Of a DNA stretch of 64,000 bases, positions 8,882 to 17,822 are shown in pieces. The stretch's first letter is position 1. Each line of letters starts with the position of its first letter. A program made the position numbers and the translations under genes. Origin of the DNA: PFJX01 sp964393825 (GTDB lineage Bacteria; Pseudomonadota; Gammaproteobacteria; Burkholderiales; Thiobacillaceae); contig CAYMUY010000001.1 of the NCBI GenBank assembly GCA_964393825.1, forward strand, positions 186,001 to 250,000, in the 5' to 3' direction. The notes below the pieces were generated by a model. That model was not told the DNA's origin. It searched no databases and was given only the letters and a program-made list of their open reading frames with translations.

Positions 8882-9943
8882 TCATACCGAGGCCGGGTAG
8901 GAACCCAGTACCTTGAGGAAGGTGCAATGTTCTTCGACGGCAGGCAGGGCGTTCCGGATCTGTTGATCGAGGCGGTGGCCATCGATGTCCATGTAGAACA
9001 CGTAGTCCCAGCCGCCCTTGCGGGCGGGACGCGATTCCAGCTTGGACAGGCCGATGTTGTGGCCGGCCAGCGGCGCCAGCAGTTCCAGCAGGGAACCGGG
9101 GCGGTTCTTGGTGGACAGCACCAGTGAGGTCTTGTCATGCCCCGAGGGCGCCGCGTCCTCCGTGCTCAACACCAGGAAACGGGTGGTGTTGTTGGGTTCG
9201 TCCTCGATGTCGCGGGCGATGATGGTCAGCCCGTAATGTTCCGCCGCCAGTTCGCCGGCGATCGCCGCCGCGTTGGGGTTTTCCGATGCCATGCGCGCAG
9301 CCTCGGCATTGCTGGTGACGCGGATGGTCTTGACACCATAGAGATGCTGGCCGAGCCATTCGTGGCACTGGGCCAGGGATTGGGCGTGGGAGTAGACCAC
9401 CTCGATGCCTTGCAGGCTGTCGCCACGGCGCATCAGGTGCTGTCGGATACGCAACTTGACCTCGCCGCAGATCTTCAGCGGGCTGCTCAGCAGCAGGTCG
9501 AGGGTGCGGTTGACCGCGCCCTCGGTGGAGTTTTCCACCGGTGCCACGCCGAAGCCGGCGCCGCCGCGCTCGACCGCGCGGAACACCTCGTCGATGTCGG
9601 CACAGGGCAGGCCGTTGACCGCATGGCCGAAATGCTTGACCGCGGCGGCTTCCGAGAAGGTGCCCTGCGGCCCCAGGTAGGCCACCGACAGAGGCTGTTC
9701 CAGGGCGCGGCAGGCGGACATGATTTCCTTGAACAGCACGGAAATGGACTCCGCCGGCAACGGGCCCGTATTCGCGTCCTGCAGGCGGCGTACCACCTGG
9801 GCTTCCCGCTCGGCGCGGTAGATGGATCCTTTCTTGAGGTGGCCGATGTCCTGCGCCAGGCGCGCCCGCTCGTTGAGCAGTCGCAGAACTTCCTCGTCGA
9901 TGTTGTCGATACGGTCGCGCAGACGGGTGAGTTGCTCGTTCAT
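8882..9943 (-). CDS. pheA: Bifunctional chorismate mutase / prephenate dehydratase (P-protein)
   Basis: The protein converts chorismate to prephenate and then to phenylpyruvate. It has 353 residues in three parts. An AroQ chorismate mutase domain occupies about 1-85. A prephenate dehydratase domain follows (YLGPQGTFSE near 90, ENSTEGAVN near 175). A C-terminal ACT domain contains ESRPARKG, the phenylalanine-sensing ESRP motif. Feedback inhibition by phenylalanine is therefore expected. It lies 18 bases after serA and overlaps the upstream part of the hisC frame. Confidence 0.96.
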   Translation of the reverse strand: MNEQLTRLRDRIDNIDEEVLRLLNERARLAQDIGHLKKGSIYRAEREAQVVRRLQDANTGPLPAESISVLFKEIMSACRALEQPLSVAYLGPQGTFSEAAAVKHFGHAVNGLPCADIDEVFRAVERGGAGFGVAPVENSTEGAVNRTLDLLLSSPLKICGEVKLRIRQHLMRRGDSLQGIEVVYSHAQSLAQCHEWLGQHLYGVKTIRVTSNAEAARMASENPNAAAIAGELAAEHYGLTIIARDIEDEPNNTTRFLVLSTEDAAPSGHDKTSLVLSTKNRPGSLLELLAPLAGHNIGLSKLESRPARKGGWDYVFYMDIDGHRLDQQIRNALPAVEEHCTFLKVLGSYPASV

Positions 9944-9961
9944 GGTGTGGCAGTGGGTGAG

Positions 9962-11152
9962 TTATTCGGGAATGGATTCGATGGGCAGGTAGCGCACGCG
10001 CAACACGCCTTCGATCGCGGCCAGGCCTGCGATGACGGCGGTGGTCGGGGCGCTGTCGACATCCACCAGGGTGAAGGCCATGTCGCCCTTGGACTTGTTC
10101 ACCATGTTGTGGATGTTGAGGCCCGCCTCGGCCAGTGATGTCGAGATCTGCCCGAGCATGTTGGGCACGTTGGCGTTGGCGATGGCGAGGCGAAAGCCCG
10201 ATTCACGCGGCATGGCCAGATTGGGGAAGTTCACGGAATTGAGGATGTTGCCGTTTTGTAGGTAGTCGGACACCTGGTCGGCCACCATGATCGCGCAATT
10301 CTCCTCGGCTTCCTCGGTGGATGCGCCCAGGTGCGGCAGCGCGACGAAACGAGGATGCTGGCGCAGCAGGTTGCTGGGGAAGTCGCAGACGTAGGCCTGC
10401 ATCCTGTTGTCGTTGAGGCCGGCCAGCACGGCTTCCTCATTGACGATGCCGTCGCGCGCGAAATTGAGCAGCACGCAGCCCTTCTTCATCGCTTTCACCC
10501 GCTCGGCATTGATCAGGTCACGGGTCGCGGGGACGAGTGGCGTGTGCAGGCTGATGAAGTCGGCATGCTTGACCAGTTCGTCCACCGTGCTCGCCTTTTT
10601 CACCTGGGAAGGCAGGCGCCAGGCGGCATCGACAGTGATTTCCGGATCGAAACCGATCACCTGCATGCCCAGGCGGATGGCGGCATCGGCCACCATCGAG
10701 CCGATCGCGCCGAGACCGACCACACCCAGCGTGCGCCCGGGCAGTTCATGGCCGACGAAGTGTTTCTTGCCCGCCTCCACCTGCTTGTGCAGGGATTCGT
10801 CGTCGCCTTCCAGACCGGCCACGAAGCGCAGCGCCGGCGCCAGGTTGCGCGCGCCGATCAGCATGCCGGCGATCACCAGTTCCTTCACCGCGTTGGCGTT
10901 GGCGCCGGGGGCGTTGAACACCACCACGCCACGCTCACTCATCGCCTTCACCGGAATGTTGTTGGTGCCGGCGCCGGCGCGGCCGATAGCCAGGACGGAT
11001 GCCGCGATCGGCATATCGTGCATCACCTGCGAGCGCACCAGAATGGCATCGGGGTCGGCGATGTCATTGCCGACACTGTAGTGCTGCGGCAAGCGGGCGA
11101 GGCCCTTTCTGGAAATGGCGTTGAGGGTCAGGATCTTCTGGGTCTTGGCCAT
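9962..11152 (-). CDS. serA: D-3-phosphoglycerate dehydrogenase
   Basis: This enzyme oxidises 3-phosphoglycerate, the first step of serine synthesis. The 396-residue protein has the NAD motif GLGAIGSMVADAAIRLG near 145, a catalytic LPHLGAST segment and a C-terminal ACT domain from about 320, the usual site of serine control. It belongs to the short class without the long insertion domain. It sits between serC and pheA in the supra-operon. Confidence 0.95.
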   Translation of the reverse strand: MAKTQKILTLNAISRKGLARLPQHYSVGNDIADPDAILVRSQVMHDMPIAASVLAIGRAGAGTNNIPVKAMSERGVVVFNAPGANANAVKELVIAGMLIGARNLAPALRFVAGLEGDDESLHKQVEAGKKHFVGHELPGRTLGVVGLGAIGSMVADAAIRLGMQVIGFDPEITVDAAWRLPSQVKKASTVDELVKHADFISLHTPLVPATRDLINAERVKAMKKGCVLLNFARDGIVNEEAVLAGLNDNRMQAYVCDFPSNLLRQHPRFVALPHLGASTEEAEENCAIMVADQVSDYLQNGNILNSVNFPNLAMPRESGFRLAIANANVPNMLGQISTSLAEAGLNIHNMVNKSKGDMAFTLVDVDSAPTTAVIAGLAAIEGVLRVRYLPIESIPE

Positions 11153-11183
11153 GCTTCATCTCTCTCCGGTGGATAAAAGATAA

Positions 11184-11203
11184 GCCGGCGCCTGGGCGCC
11201 GGC
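11184..11203 (-). promoter_or_regulatory. Strong hairpin between serC and serA (possible attenuator or RNA-stability element)
   Basis: A perfect nine-base-pair stem (GCCGGCGCC / GGCGCCGGC, two-base loop) lies in the 80-base spacer. On the coding strand it is followed by TTATCTTTTATCC, a T-rich but interrupted run. This could partly terminate or set the serC to serA expression ratio. Confidence 0.5.
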
Positions 11204-11232
11204 CGGCAGTGAGGCACTAAACGAACGACAAC

Positions 11233-12315
11233 TCAGCCACGCGCCTTTTCGAATTCCTTCATGTAGTCGACCAGTGCCTGCACCCCTTCGACGGGCATGG
11301 CGTTGTAGATGGAGGCGCGCATGCCGCCCACCGAGCGGTGTCCCTTCAACTGGACCAGGCCACGTGCCTTGGCGCCCTTGAGGAAATCCTCGTCCAGCGC
11401 GGCATCCTTGAGCGTGAAAGGCACGTTCATGCGCGAGCGGTTTTCCTTTGCGACCGGCGAATTGTAGAAGTCGGTGGCATCCATGTAGTCGTACAGCAGG
11501 TTGGCCTTGAGGATGTTCTGCTGCTCCATCGCGGCGAGTCCGCCTTTGGCCTTCAACATCTTGAACACCAGGCCGGCGATGTAGATGCCGTAGGTCGGTG
11601 GCGTGTTGTACATGGACTCGTTATCGGCGTGGGTCTTGTAGTCGAACATGGTCGGCGTACCGGCCACGGTCTGGCCGATCAGGTCGTCGCGCACGATCAC
11701 CACGGTGACGCCGGCCGGGCCGATATTCTTCTGCGCGCCGGCGTAGATCACGCCGAATTTGGTGATATCCATGGGGCGCGACAGGATGCACGAAGACATG
11801 TCCGCCACCAGCGGTACGTCGCCGGTTTCCGGGGTCCAGAACATTTCCACGCCACCGATGGTCTCGTTCGGGGTGTAGTGCACGTAGGCGGCGTTCGGGT
11901 CGAGTTTCCAGGCGTCCTGGGTGGGCGCATAGGAAAAGTTCTTGTCGTCGGAACTGGCCACCACGTTCACGGCGCCGTATTTCTTTGCTTCCTTGATGGC
12001 TTTCTTGGACCACTCGCCGGTATTCAGATAATCAGCGGAAGTCTTGCCGCGCAGCAGGTTCATGGGAACCATCGCGAACTGGCTGGACGCGCCGCCCTGC
12101 AGGAACAGCACTTTGTAATTGGCGGGAATGCCCATCAGCTCGCGCAGATCGGTTTCGGCCTGCGCCTGGATGCCCATGTATTCCTTGCCGCGATGCGACA
12201 TTTCCATGACCGACATGCCGCAGCCCTGCCAGTTGACCAGTTCATCGCGCGCCTGTTCCAGGACTTCACGGGGCAATACCGCCGGACCGGCGCTGAAGTT
12301 GTAGATGCGTTCCAT
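11233..12315 (-). CDS. serC: Phosphoserine aminotransferase
   Basis: This PLP enzyme makes 3-phosphoserine from 3-phosphohydroxypyruvate and glutamate. From the ATG at 12315 it has 360 residues, the family length. NFSAGPAVLP opens the protein, and AGAQKNIGPAGV carries the PLP lysine. The frame is open 51 codons further upstream, but AAAGGA before the ATG and alignment with the family support 12315. SerC can also act in pyridoxine synthesis. Confidence 0.97.
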   Translation of the reverse strand: MERIYNFSAGPAVLPREVLEQARDELVNWQGCGMSVMEMSHRGKEYMGIQAQAETDLRELMGIPANYKVLFLQGGASSQFAMVPMNLLRGKTSADYLNTGEWSKKAIKEAKKYGAVNVVASSDDKNFSYAPTQDAWKLDPNAAYVHYTPNETIGGVEMFWTPETGDVPLVADMSSCILSRPMDITKFGVIYAGAQKNIGPAGVTVVIVRDDLIGQTVAGTPTMFDYKTHADNESMYNTPPTYGIYIAGLVFKMLKAKGGLAAMEQQNILKANLLYDYMDATDFYNSPVAKENRSRMNVPFTLKDAALDEDFLKGAKARGLVQLKGHRSVGGMRASIYNAMPVEGVQALVDYMKEFEKARG

Positions 12316-12349
12316 GTTGATGCTGTCCTTTCGTTGGGAGTGATTCGGT

Positions 12350-13258
12350 TCAATGAGTCGGTTTGGCTTTCTTGGCCGGTGGCTCGTGTTCGGGCTCGGG
12401 CTCGGGGGCGATGGGTGCGAACCGCTTCGGCAGGGGCCGACGTTTCTTGGGCTCGGCGTGCGCCACAACGGGGGCTTCGCTCATCATCCCCATGGCGCTG
12501 ATTTTATCCGGGTGGGTCTCGCCGTTGATGTTGATGATGTTCAACCTGCCCTGCCCTCGCTTCATGTCGTTCCTGAAGTCATACACCGCGCCCACCACGC
12601 TGAGGTGGCCGCTGAGGACTTCGGATTCGAATTTGCTCATTGCCTGGCGAACCTGGTTGTTCACATTCAACTGGATGCTGCTCATGCCTGGATCGCCCTT
12701 GGGAATCTGGATGGTATCCAACTCGCGGCGGATAGGCGCGGATTCCTTGGAATAATCACCCGACGCCGCCTTGATGGCGCCGCAAGCCGAGTGGCCAACG
12801 ATCAGCAACAAGGGCGTGTGCAAGTGGTGCACGCCATACTCCACCGAGCCCTCCGCCGTCGCGATCTGGTTGCCGATGTTGCGGATCATGAACAGGTCGC
12901 CGTCCGGCGAGGTATCCAGCGCATGGGTGTGGACGCGTGAATCGGAGCAGGTAATGACCGTCGCGCGCGGATGCTGGCTGTCCAGGAAGGGTTGGTAGTA
13001 GGCCGGGCCATGGGTACGCATGAAATTGGCGTTCGCCCGGCGAATGTCCTTGACGATCTCGTCAGCCGCGCCATGTCCCTGCTTTTCGTTCAGCGTGGCC
13101 GCATATTCACGAATGACTTCCTTGACGATGAGACGGATCTTTTCCTTATCGGTGTCGCTCATGGGCGGCAGGTCCGCCGCGGACGCGGATGCAACGGGAA
13201 CGGCGGTGAAGCCGCTCAACAACACACCCAGCAAGGCCAGCCTGATGCAACGTTTCAT
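12350..13258 (-). CDS. Periplasmic beta-class carbonic anhydrase
   Basis: This enzyme interconverts CO2 and bicarbonate. The 302-residue precursor has a signal peptide (about residues 1-28, ending ASASAAD). Zinc ligands are visible as CSDSR near 104 and HSAC near 157. A C-terminal tail of about 45 residues is rich in Pro, Lys, Arg and Glu; it looks disordered and is unusual for the family. The gene lies 34 bases before serC on the same strand and could be the first gene of the serC-aroA run. Export suggests capture or release of CO2 in the periplasm. Confidence 0.92.
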   Translation of the reverse strand: MKRCIRLALLGVLLSGFTAVPVASASAADLPPMSDTDKEKIRLIVKEVIREYAATLNEKQGHGAADEIVKDIRRANANFMRTHGPAYYQPFLDSQHPRATVITCSDSRVHTHALDTSPDGDLFMIRNIGNQIATAEGSVEYGVHHLHTPLLLIVGHSACGAIKAASGDYSKESAPIRRELDTIQIPKGDPGMSSIQLNVNNQVRQAMSKFESEVLSGHLSVVGAVYDFRNDMKRGQGRLNIININGETHPDKISAMGMMSEAPVVAHAEPKKRRPLPKRFAPIAPEPEPEHEPPAKKAKPTH

Positions 13259-13329
13259 TTCTCACCCCTCGAAAAAAAATTGTAGCGAACATATCGGCAG
13301 GGCGGCCGGAAACTTCAGGGGTCCGCGGT

Positions 13330-15009
13330 TCAATCCTTGCCCGAACGCCAGATCGACAGGACGATCCAGACGCTGTTGAAGAAGGCGACCAGGAATCCGA
13401 TGAGGCCGAACAGGGGCAGGTCGAACAGCGTCGGGCCGGTGTCGATGGTCATGATGATGCTGGAGCCCACCACCAGGGAGGCGGTGAGCACGCCCATGGT
13501 CAGGCGGTTGGCGGCCTGGTTGAGTTGCAGGCCGAAGTGGTCGAGCCGCTTCAGGTCGAGGTCGATGCGCAGGCGGCCACGCCTTGCCTGGCGGAACAGG
13601 CGGGCGACATCGCGCGGCAGGCCGAACAGCACATCGGCCATTTCCTTGAGGCCATGGCGCGCGCGCTTGGCCAGCGCCTGGGGCGCGTAACGCGCTTCCA
13701 GCACCTTCTCCACGAAGGGGGTGAGGTGGTCGATCATGTGGAAATCCGGATCGAGCTGGTAACCCAGACCTTCCAGCGTGATCAGCGCCTTGAACAAAAG
13801 GGTGAGGTCGGGTGGCATCGCCAGGTTATTCTCGCGCATGACGGCGGTGACTTCGGCCAGCAGCGGCCCGACCTGGATGTCCTTCAGCGCCAGGTTGTCA
13901 TAGCTGAAGACGAATTCGGAAAGGTCATAGCCCAGCCGTGACTCGTCGATTTCGGCGTCGCCTGCCCAATTACTGAGGACGTTGAGCATGCCCATTTCGT
14001 CCTTCGCGACAACCGCCTGCAGGAAATCGATGAGTTGCTCGCGACGGGCATCGGTGACACGCCCGACCATACCGAAATCCATGATGCCGACGATATTGCC
14101 CGGTTGATAGATGACGTTGCCGGGATGTGGGTCGGCATGGAAATAGCCGTCGATCAGGATCATCTTGAGCACGGCATCGGCACCGCGCGCGGCGAGCAGC
14201 TTCAAGTCGTAGCCTTCCTCTCGGGCACGCGTGAAATCGTTGCCGTCGACGCCGACCAATTCTTCCTGCACGTTCACCCCGTCGCCGCAGTATTCCCAGA
14301 ACACCTTGGGAATATGCACGGTGGGATCGTCCGCGAAACGCTTGCCGAAGATATCCAGGTTGCGCGCCTCCATGATCAGATCCTGCTCGCGCATCAGGGA
14401 GCGGCGCAGCTGGCCGACGATCTGTACCGGGTGATAGCGGCGCGAATCCTGGACCTCGAGTTCCAGCAACTTGGCCAGATGCACCAGCAGCCGGAGATCG
14501 GCCTCGATTTTTTCCTCGATGTTCGGTCGTCGTACCTTGACCACCACGCGGGTGCCGTCGTGCAGGGTGGCGCGGTGCACCTGGGCGATGGAGGCCGCCG
14601 CGAAGGCCACGGTCTCGAAGCGGGCGAACACCTCCTCCACCGGCCTGCCCCAGGTCGCCTCCAGTTGTGGCCGCAACGCTTCGAACGGCACCGGCGGCAC
14701 TCGGCTGTGCAGATGCTCGAATTCCTCGATCCAGGCAGGAGGGAATACGTCGACCCGGGTGGCCAGGACCTGCCCCAGTTTGACGAAGGTGGGCCCGAGT
14801 TCAGTCAGCGCCAGCCGGATGCGTACCGGCAGATCGAGGCGGCTGATGTCGCTGCTGGTCTGCCAGTGCAGCAGTCGCCCGGCGCGTTCCAGCAATCGTG
14901 CGATGCCCATCAGACGCACCACATCGCCCCAGCCGTAGCGGATCAGGACCGAAGTAATCTCATGCAGGCGCGGCAAATCACGCACCATCGACAAGGTTTC
15001 ACGCAGCAT
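13330..15009 (-). CDS. ubiB: UbiB/AarF/ABC1-family atypical kinase
   Basis: Members of this family support ubiquinone biosynthesis through an ATPase activity. The 559-residue protein has the hallmark KxGQ motif (FVKLGQVLATR near 76), an Ala-rich nucleotide loop, VVVKVRRP near 155 and the catalytic FHADPHPGN near 290. Two hydrophobic helices at the C-terminus (about 505-550) anchor it in the membrane. It is not in a ubiE-ubiJ-ubiB operon here, so it could be a paralogue of the canonical ubiB. A 124-base intergenic region separates it from the next gene. Confidence 0.88.
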   Translation of the reverse strand: MLRETLSMVRDLPRLHEITSVLIRYGWGDVVRLMGIARLLERAGRLLHWQTSSDISRLDLPVRIRLALTELGPTFVKLGQVLATRVDVFPPAWIEEFEHLHSRVPPVPFEALRPQLEATWGRPVEEVFARFETVAFAAASIAQVHRATLHDGTRVVVKVRRPNIEEKIEADLRLLVHLAKLLELEVQDSRRYHPVQIVGQLRRSLMREQDLIMEARNLDIFGKRFADDPTVHIPKVFWEYCGDGVNVQEELVGVDGNDFTRAREEGYDLKLLAARGADAVLKMILIDGYFHADPHPGNVIYQPGNIVGIMDFGMVGRVTDARREQLIDFLQAVVAKDEMGMLNVLSNWAGDAEIDESRLGYDLSEFVFSYDNLALKDIQVGPLLAEVTAVMRENNLAMPPDLTLLFKALITLEGLGYQLDPDFHMIDHLTPFVEKVLEARYAPQALAKRARHGLKEMADVLFGLPRDVARLFRQARRGRLRIDLDLKRLDHFGLQLNQAANRLTMGVLTASLVVGSSIIMTIDTGPTLFDLPLFGLIGFLVAFFNSVWIVLSIWRSGKD

Positions 15010-15160
15010 GCTGGGGTGTCATTCCTTGAGTAATCATTGTGTTGTTGCGTTTAGTTAATGTGCAGTCACCATTATTGCGTGACGTGATGGTAGACAAAGC
15101 TAGCGCGTTAATGGCCTAATCGCGCAACTTTTTTTGTCAATTTTTCCGACAGCCTGCCGC

Positions 15161-15649
15161 ATGCGCACTCTGCCCACGCTCCTGTTCATGATCACAGCCC
15201 TCATGGCTGTCCCGGCGCTCCACGCGGAAGACACCCTCTCCGCCAGCATCAGCACCAAGACACAGCCTTTGCTCAAGGCGCTGAGCATGATTGGCACCCC
15301 CTATAAATTCGGTGGCAGCGACCCCGAGAAGGGCCTGGATTGCAGCGGCTTCGTCAAGCGTGTCTACAAGGAAACGGCCGACATCAGCCTGCCGCGCAGC
15401 GCCAGTGAAATGAGCAAACAAGGTGAAGCAGTGGCCAAGGAAGAGTTGGAGCCCGGCGACCTGGTCTTCTTCAACACCCGCAAGCGCGACAATTCCCATG
15501 TCGGCATCTATGCCGGCAATGGTGAATTCGTGCACGCCAGCAGCAGCCATACCAAGCAGGTCACGGTATCGAACATGGCCCAGAAATACTGGTCGACGCG
15601 TTTCAATGGCGCCCGTCGTGTCCTGCCCAGCGCCCCCGCGCTGCGCTAA
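15161..15649 (+). CDS. Secreted NlpC/P60 (C40) peptidoglycan hydrolase
   Basis: This is a predicted gamma-D-glutamyl-diaminopimelate endopeptidase of the cell wall, 162 residues from the ATG at 15161. A signal peptide covers about 1-22. The catalytic Cys lies in LDCSGFVKRVY, and the His in NSHVGIY, followed by the third polar site. A TTG start 27 bases upstream is possible but adds a poor leader. It matches the short single-domain NlpC/P60 proteins that follow a signal peptide without LysM or SH3 domains. Confidence 0.92.
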   Translation: MRTLPTLLFMITALMAVPALHAEDTLSASISTKTQPLLKALSMIGTPYKFGGSDPEKGLDCSGFVKRVYKETADISLPRSASEMSKQGEAVAKEELEPGDLVFFNTRKRDNSHVGIYAGNGEFVHASSSHTKQVTVSNMAQKYWSTRFNGARRVLPSAPALR

Positions 15650-16331
15650 TCCCCTCCTCCTCCTTGCCTTGCTGCCGCTCCTCGCGTCAGCGGCGCCGAG
15701 CGAGGAAGAACTCTTCTTCAAGAATATCGACGAGGTCAATGAAGGCGAGCTGCACTTCCTGGCCAGCCCGCCCGAGAGCAAGCCGCATCATCACCGCAAC
15801 CACATCACGCTGACACCGGAGAGCCTGGCCACTGGCTGGGTGAAGCTGGAGCAATGTCACGAGCACCTCGACGCGGTACCCAGTACCCAGATCGTCTACA
15901 GTGAGGAGCGCATTCGCGGCCTGCGCATTCTCCGCTCGGAAAACATGGAGCGCGCCTGGGTTGAAGACCACTCTGTACAAATGCGGAACATCCGGCGCGA
16001 CGCATTGATCTGCATCGAGGCCGAGTCGCGCGCTCTCCTGGATGACGAGCCCAATGGATATGTCCTGCTGAATGGCCCCTATATGCGTCGCTTTCTGGAT
16101 GGTTATTACCCGATGCGGGTGACGATGACGGTGAGCCTGGGCGACAGCGGCCTGCGCTTCGACTCCCTGACTCCGGCCGCGCAACCCGGTTTTTCCGTGC
16201 ATGTGGGTCAGGACGAATTGGGCTACGACACCTGGTTCGAAGGCAGGCTGATCACCGCCATTCGTTTCGTGCTTCGGGATCGGGATGACGCACAGCGCCT
16301 ACCGCCGCTAAAGGCTCCCCAACCACAATAG
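15606..16331 (+). CDS. Secreted protein of unknown function
   Basis: The protein, 241 residues from the ATG at 15606, has a clear hydrophobic export segment (LLLLALLPLLASA) followed by a mature part of about 210 residues without a recognised domain. It overlaps the end of the NlpC/P60 gene in another frame by 44 bases; later starts (GTG 15618, TTG near 15669) would shorten the overlap. The frame is open back to 15423, but that part is a shadow. The 3' end overlaps the convergent cobD-like gene by 24 bases. The function is not known. Confidence 0.75.
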   Translation: MAPVVSCPAPPRCANPLLLLALLPLLASAAPSEEELFFKNIDEVNEGELHFLASPPESKPHHHRNHITLTPESLATGWVKLEQCHEHLDAVPSTQIVYSEERIRGLRILRSENMERAWVEDHSVQMRNIRRDALICIEAESRALLDDEPNGYVLLNGPYMRRFLDGYYPMRVTMTVSLGDSGLRFDSLTPAAQPGFSVHVGQDELGYDTWFEGRLITAIRFVLRDRDDAQRLPPLKAPQPQ

Positions 16332-17204
16332 GCCGGCCACCGCCAGCCAGAGCATGGCGGCCCGCCAGGCCAGGGCGATGGCGCCCTCGATGCTGTCGGG
16401 GCCGGGCGCATCCTCCATACCCAAGGCCGGCCGCAGCAACTCACCCCCAGCGACATTGATGGCCCCCCCCAGCCCTATTCCCAGGGCACCGGCACCGGCG
16501 GCAAGCAGAATGCCCTGATTCTCGTCGCCCCAGGCATGCGCCTGGCCACGCCAGCTTTCCAGGGCATCCTGGAAATTGCCGACGATGGCGAAACTGAAGG
16601 CGGCAACACGCGCCGGAATCCAGTCGAGGACCATGCAGGCGCGCACCGAGAAGGCAACGAACTCAGGCTGGTCATGCCAGAGGTCGCGGCAGAGAAACGC
16701 CAGCCTGTAGACCACTACTCCCGCAACGCCGAGCAGGAAGTACCAGAAGAGCACGCCGAGCAGGCTGGACAATGCCGCCTTCAGGGTTTCCTCGACCGTG
16801 AGACGGGTGATGCTTTCGCCATCGCCACAGGGCAAGGTGCCGGGACGCCAGCCTTGCAGTTTGTCGCGTGCCCGTTCGACATTTTCGTCCTGGAGCGCAC
16901 GGGCGATCGACGCCGCGTGAAACGATGCCTCGCGAAAGCCCAGCACGAAATACAGAACCAGCACCTGGAAGGCCCAGCCCAATCCCGTCAGGGCATTTCC
17001 CAGCAGGCTGGCCAGGAAGCCGAGGGCCAGGGCCGGGATCAGGACCCCCGCACTCCAGGCGAGCAGGCCATGACGATTCTCTCCGGCGTTGAAACTATCC
17101 AGCAGCCAGGCATGCCACTGCCGCGCCACCTGCTCCGGCAACACGGATTTGTGCGGGTAATAATGTGACCAGGCCAGTGCGGCGAGCACGATCGACAAGC
17201 TCAT
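16308..17204 (-). CDS. CobD/CbiB-family membrane protein
   Basis: This 298-residue integral membrane protein resembles CobD/CbiB, the adenosylcobinamide-phosphate synthase of cobalamin synthesis. Family features include PALALGFLASLLG, VLYFVLGFR and a late GLGGAINVAGGEL segment, with about five membrane helices. No other cobalamin gene is nearby, and betaproteobacteria often carry such a divergent copy outside a cob cluster. The catalytic role is therefore uncertain. Its start overlaps the upstream GyrI-like gene by four bases. Confidence 0.8.
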   Translation of the reverse strand: MSLSIVLAALAWSHYYPHKSVLPEQVARQWHAWLLDSFNAGENRHGLLAWSAGVLIPALALGFLASLLGNALTGLGWAFQVLVLYFVLGFREASFHAASIARALQDENVERARDKLQGWRPGTLPCGDGESITRLTVEETLKAALSSLLGVLFWYFLLGVAGVVVYRLAFLCRDLWHDQPEFVAFSVRACMVLDWIPARVAAFSFAIVGNFQDALESWRGQAHAWGDENQGILLAAGAGALGIGLGGAINVAGGELLRPALGMEDAPGPDSIEGAIALAWRAAMLWLAVAGLLWLGSL

Positions 17205-17728
17205 GGGCGAGGCATCTCCACGGTAAGCAAACCCATGCGCAAGGGTGTGCCGGAAGGCTCATAGAGTTCCACGGTAGGCATCTGGATGCCTGATCCGCGG
17301 GCTTGCAGGTAGCGGTCCAGCGCCGGGTAGGCGCGACTGGGGGCCAACAGGTGACCTGCGCGCACCTGGGCGATCAGCACGGGCCGCGCCGGCACCGTGT
17401 CGATGCGCAGGGGCGCGCGCACCTGGGTTCCCGATGCGACCAGGTAGCCGGTACGGGCGCGGCGCTTGCCGACATCGACGAGATCAGGGTTGGAGAAGAG
17501 TACGGTGACGGGCAGCCCGGTCTCGACCCCCTTCAACAGGTCGCGCGCCTCCTCGGCCAGTTCCGGCAGTTTCGAGTAGTCGCCCTGATGCTCCAGGTAG
17601 GCGTAGGTATAGGGGCCACGCACTTCTTCGCGGATCTCGACCGGGTTGAATCCACCCCACCAGGCGTAGATGGCGACGATGGGAAACACGAAGGCCAGCA
17701 GAAAAGGCAGAAGTTTCTTGAAAATCAC
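17201..17728 (-). CDS. Membrane-anchored GyrI-like small-molecule-binding protein
   Basis: A single transmembrane helix (LLPFLLAFVFPIVAIYAWWGG) is followed by a domain with the GyrI/AraC-effector fold pattern (GPYTYAYLEHQGDYSKL). I chose GTG at 17728; GTG at 17734 or an ATG near 17824-17836 are alternatives. The longer starts would run into the divergent promoter and ribosome site of the next gene. It forms a coupled pair with the CobD-like gene. The ligand is unknown. Confidence 0.75.
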   Translation of the reverse strand: MIFKKLLPFLLAFVFPIVAIYAWWGGFNPVEIREEVRGPYTYAYLEHQGDYSKLPELAEEARDLLKGVETGLPVTVLFSNPDLVDVGKRRARTGYLVASGTQVRAPLRIDTVPARPVLIAQVRAGHLLAPSRAYPALDRYLQARGSGIQMPTVELYEPSGTPLRMGLLTVEMPRP

Positions 17729-17790
17729 GGGCACGAAATCAGGGCTTCGGGCGTCCGAAGATACTACATATGGCGGTCGATACGCCTCTC

Positions 17791-17796
17791 TATAAT
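17791..17796 (+). promoter_or_regulatory. Likely -10 box of the metallo-hydrolase gene
   Basis: TATAAT stands 27 bases before the ATG at 17823, and GGAGAA lies just before the start as ribosome site. No convincing -35 box was seen at the usual spacing. Confidence 0.5.
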
Positions 17797-17822
17797 CAAA
17801 CGCCCGCTTCGTGGAGAACGCC

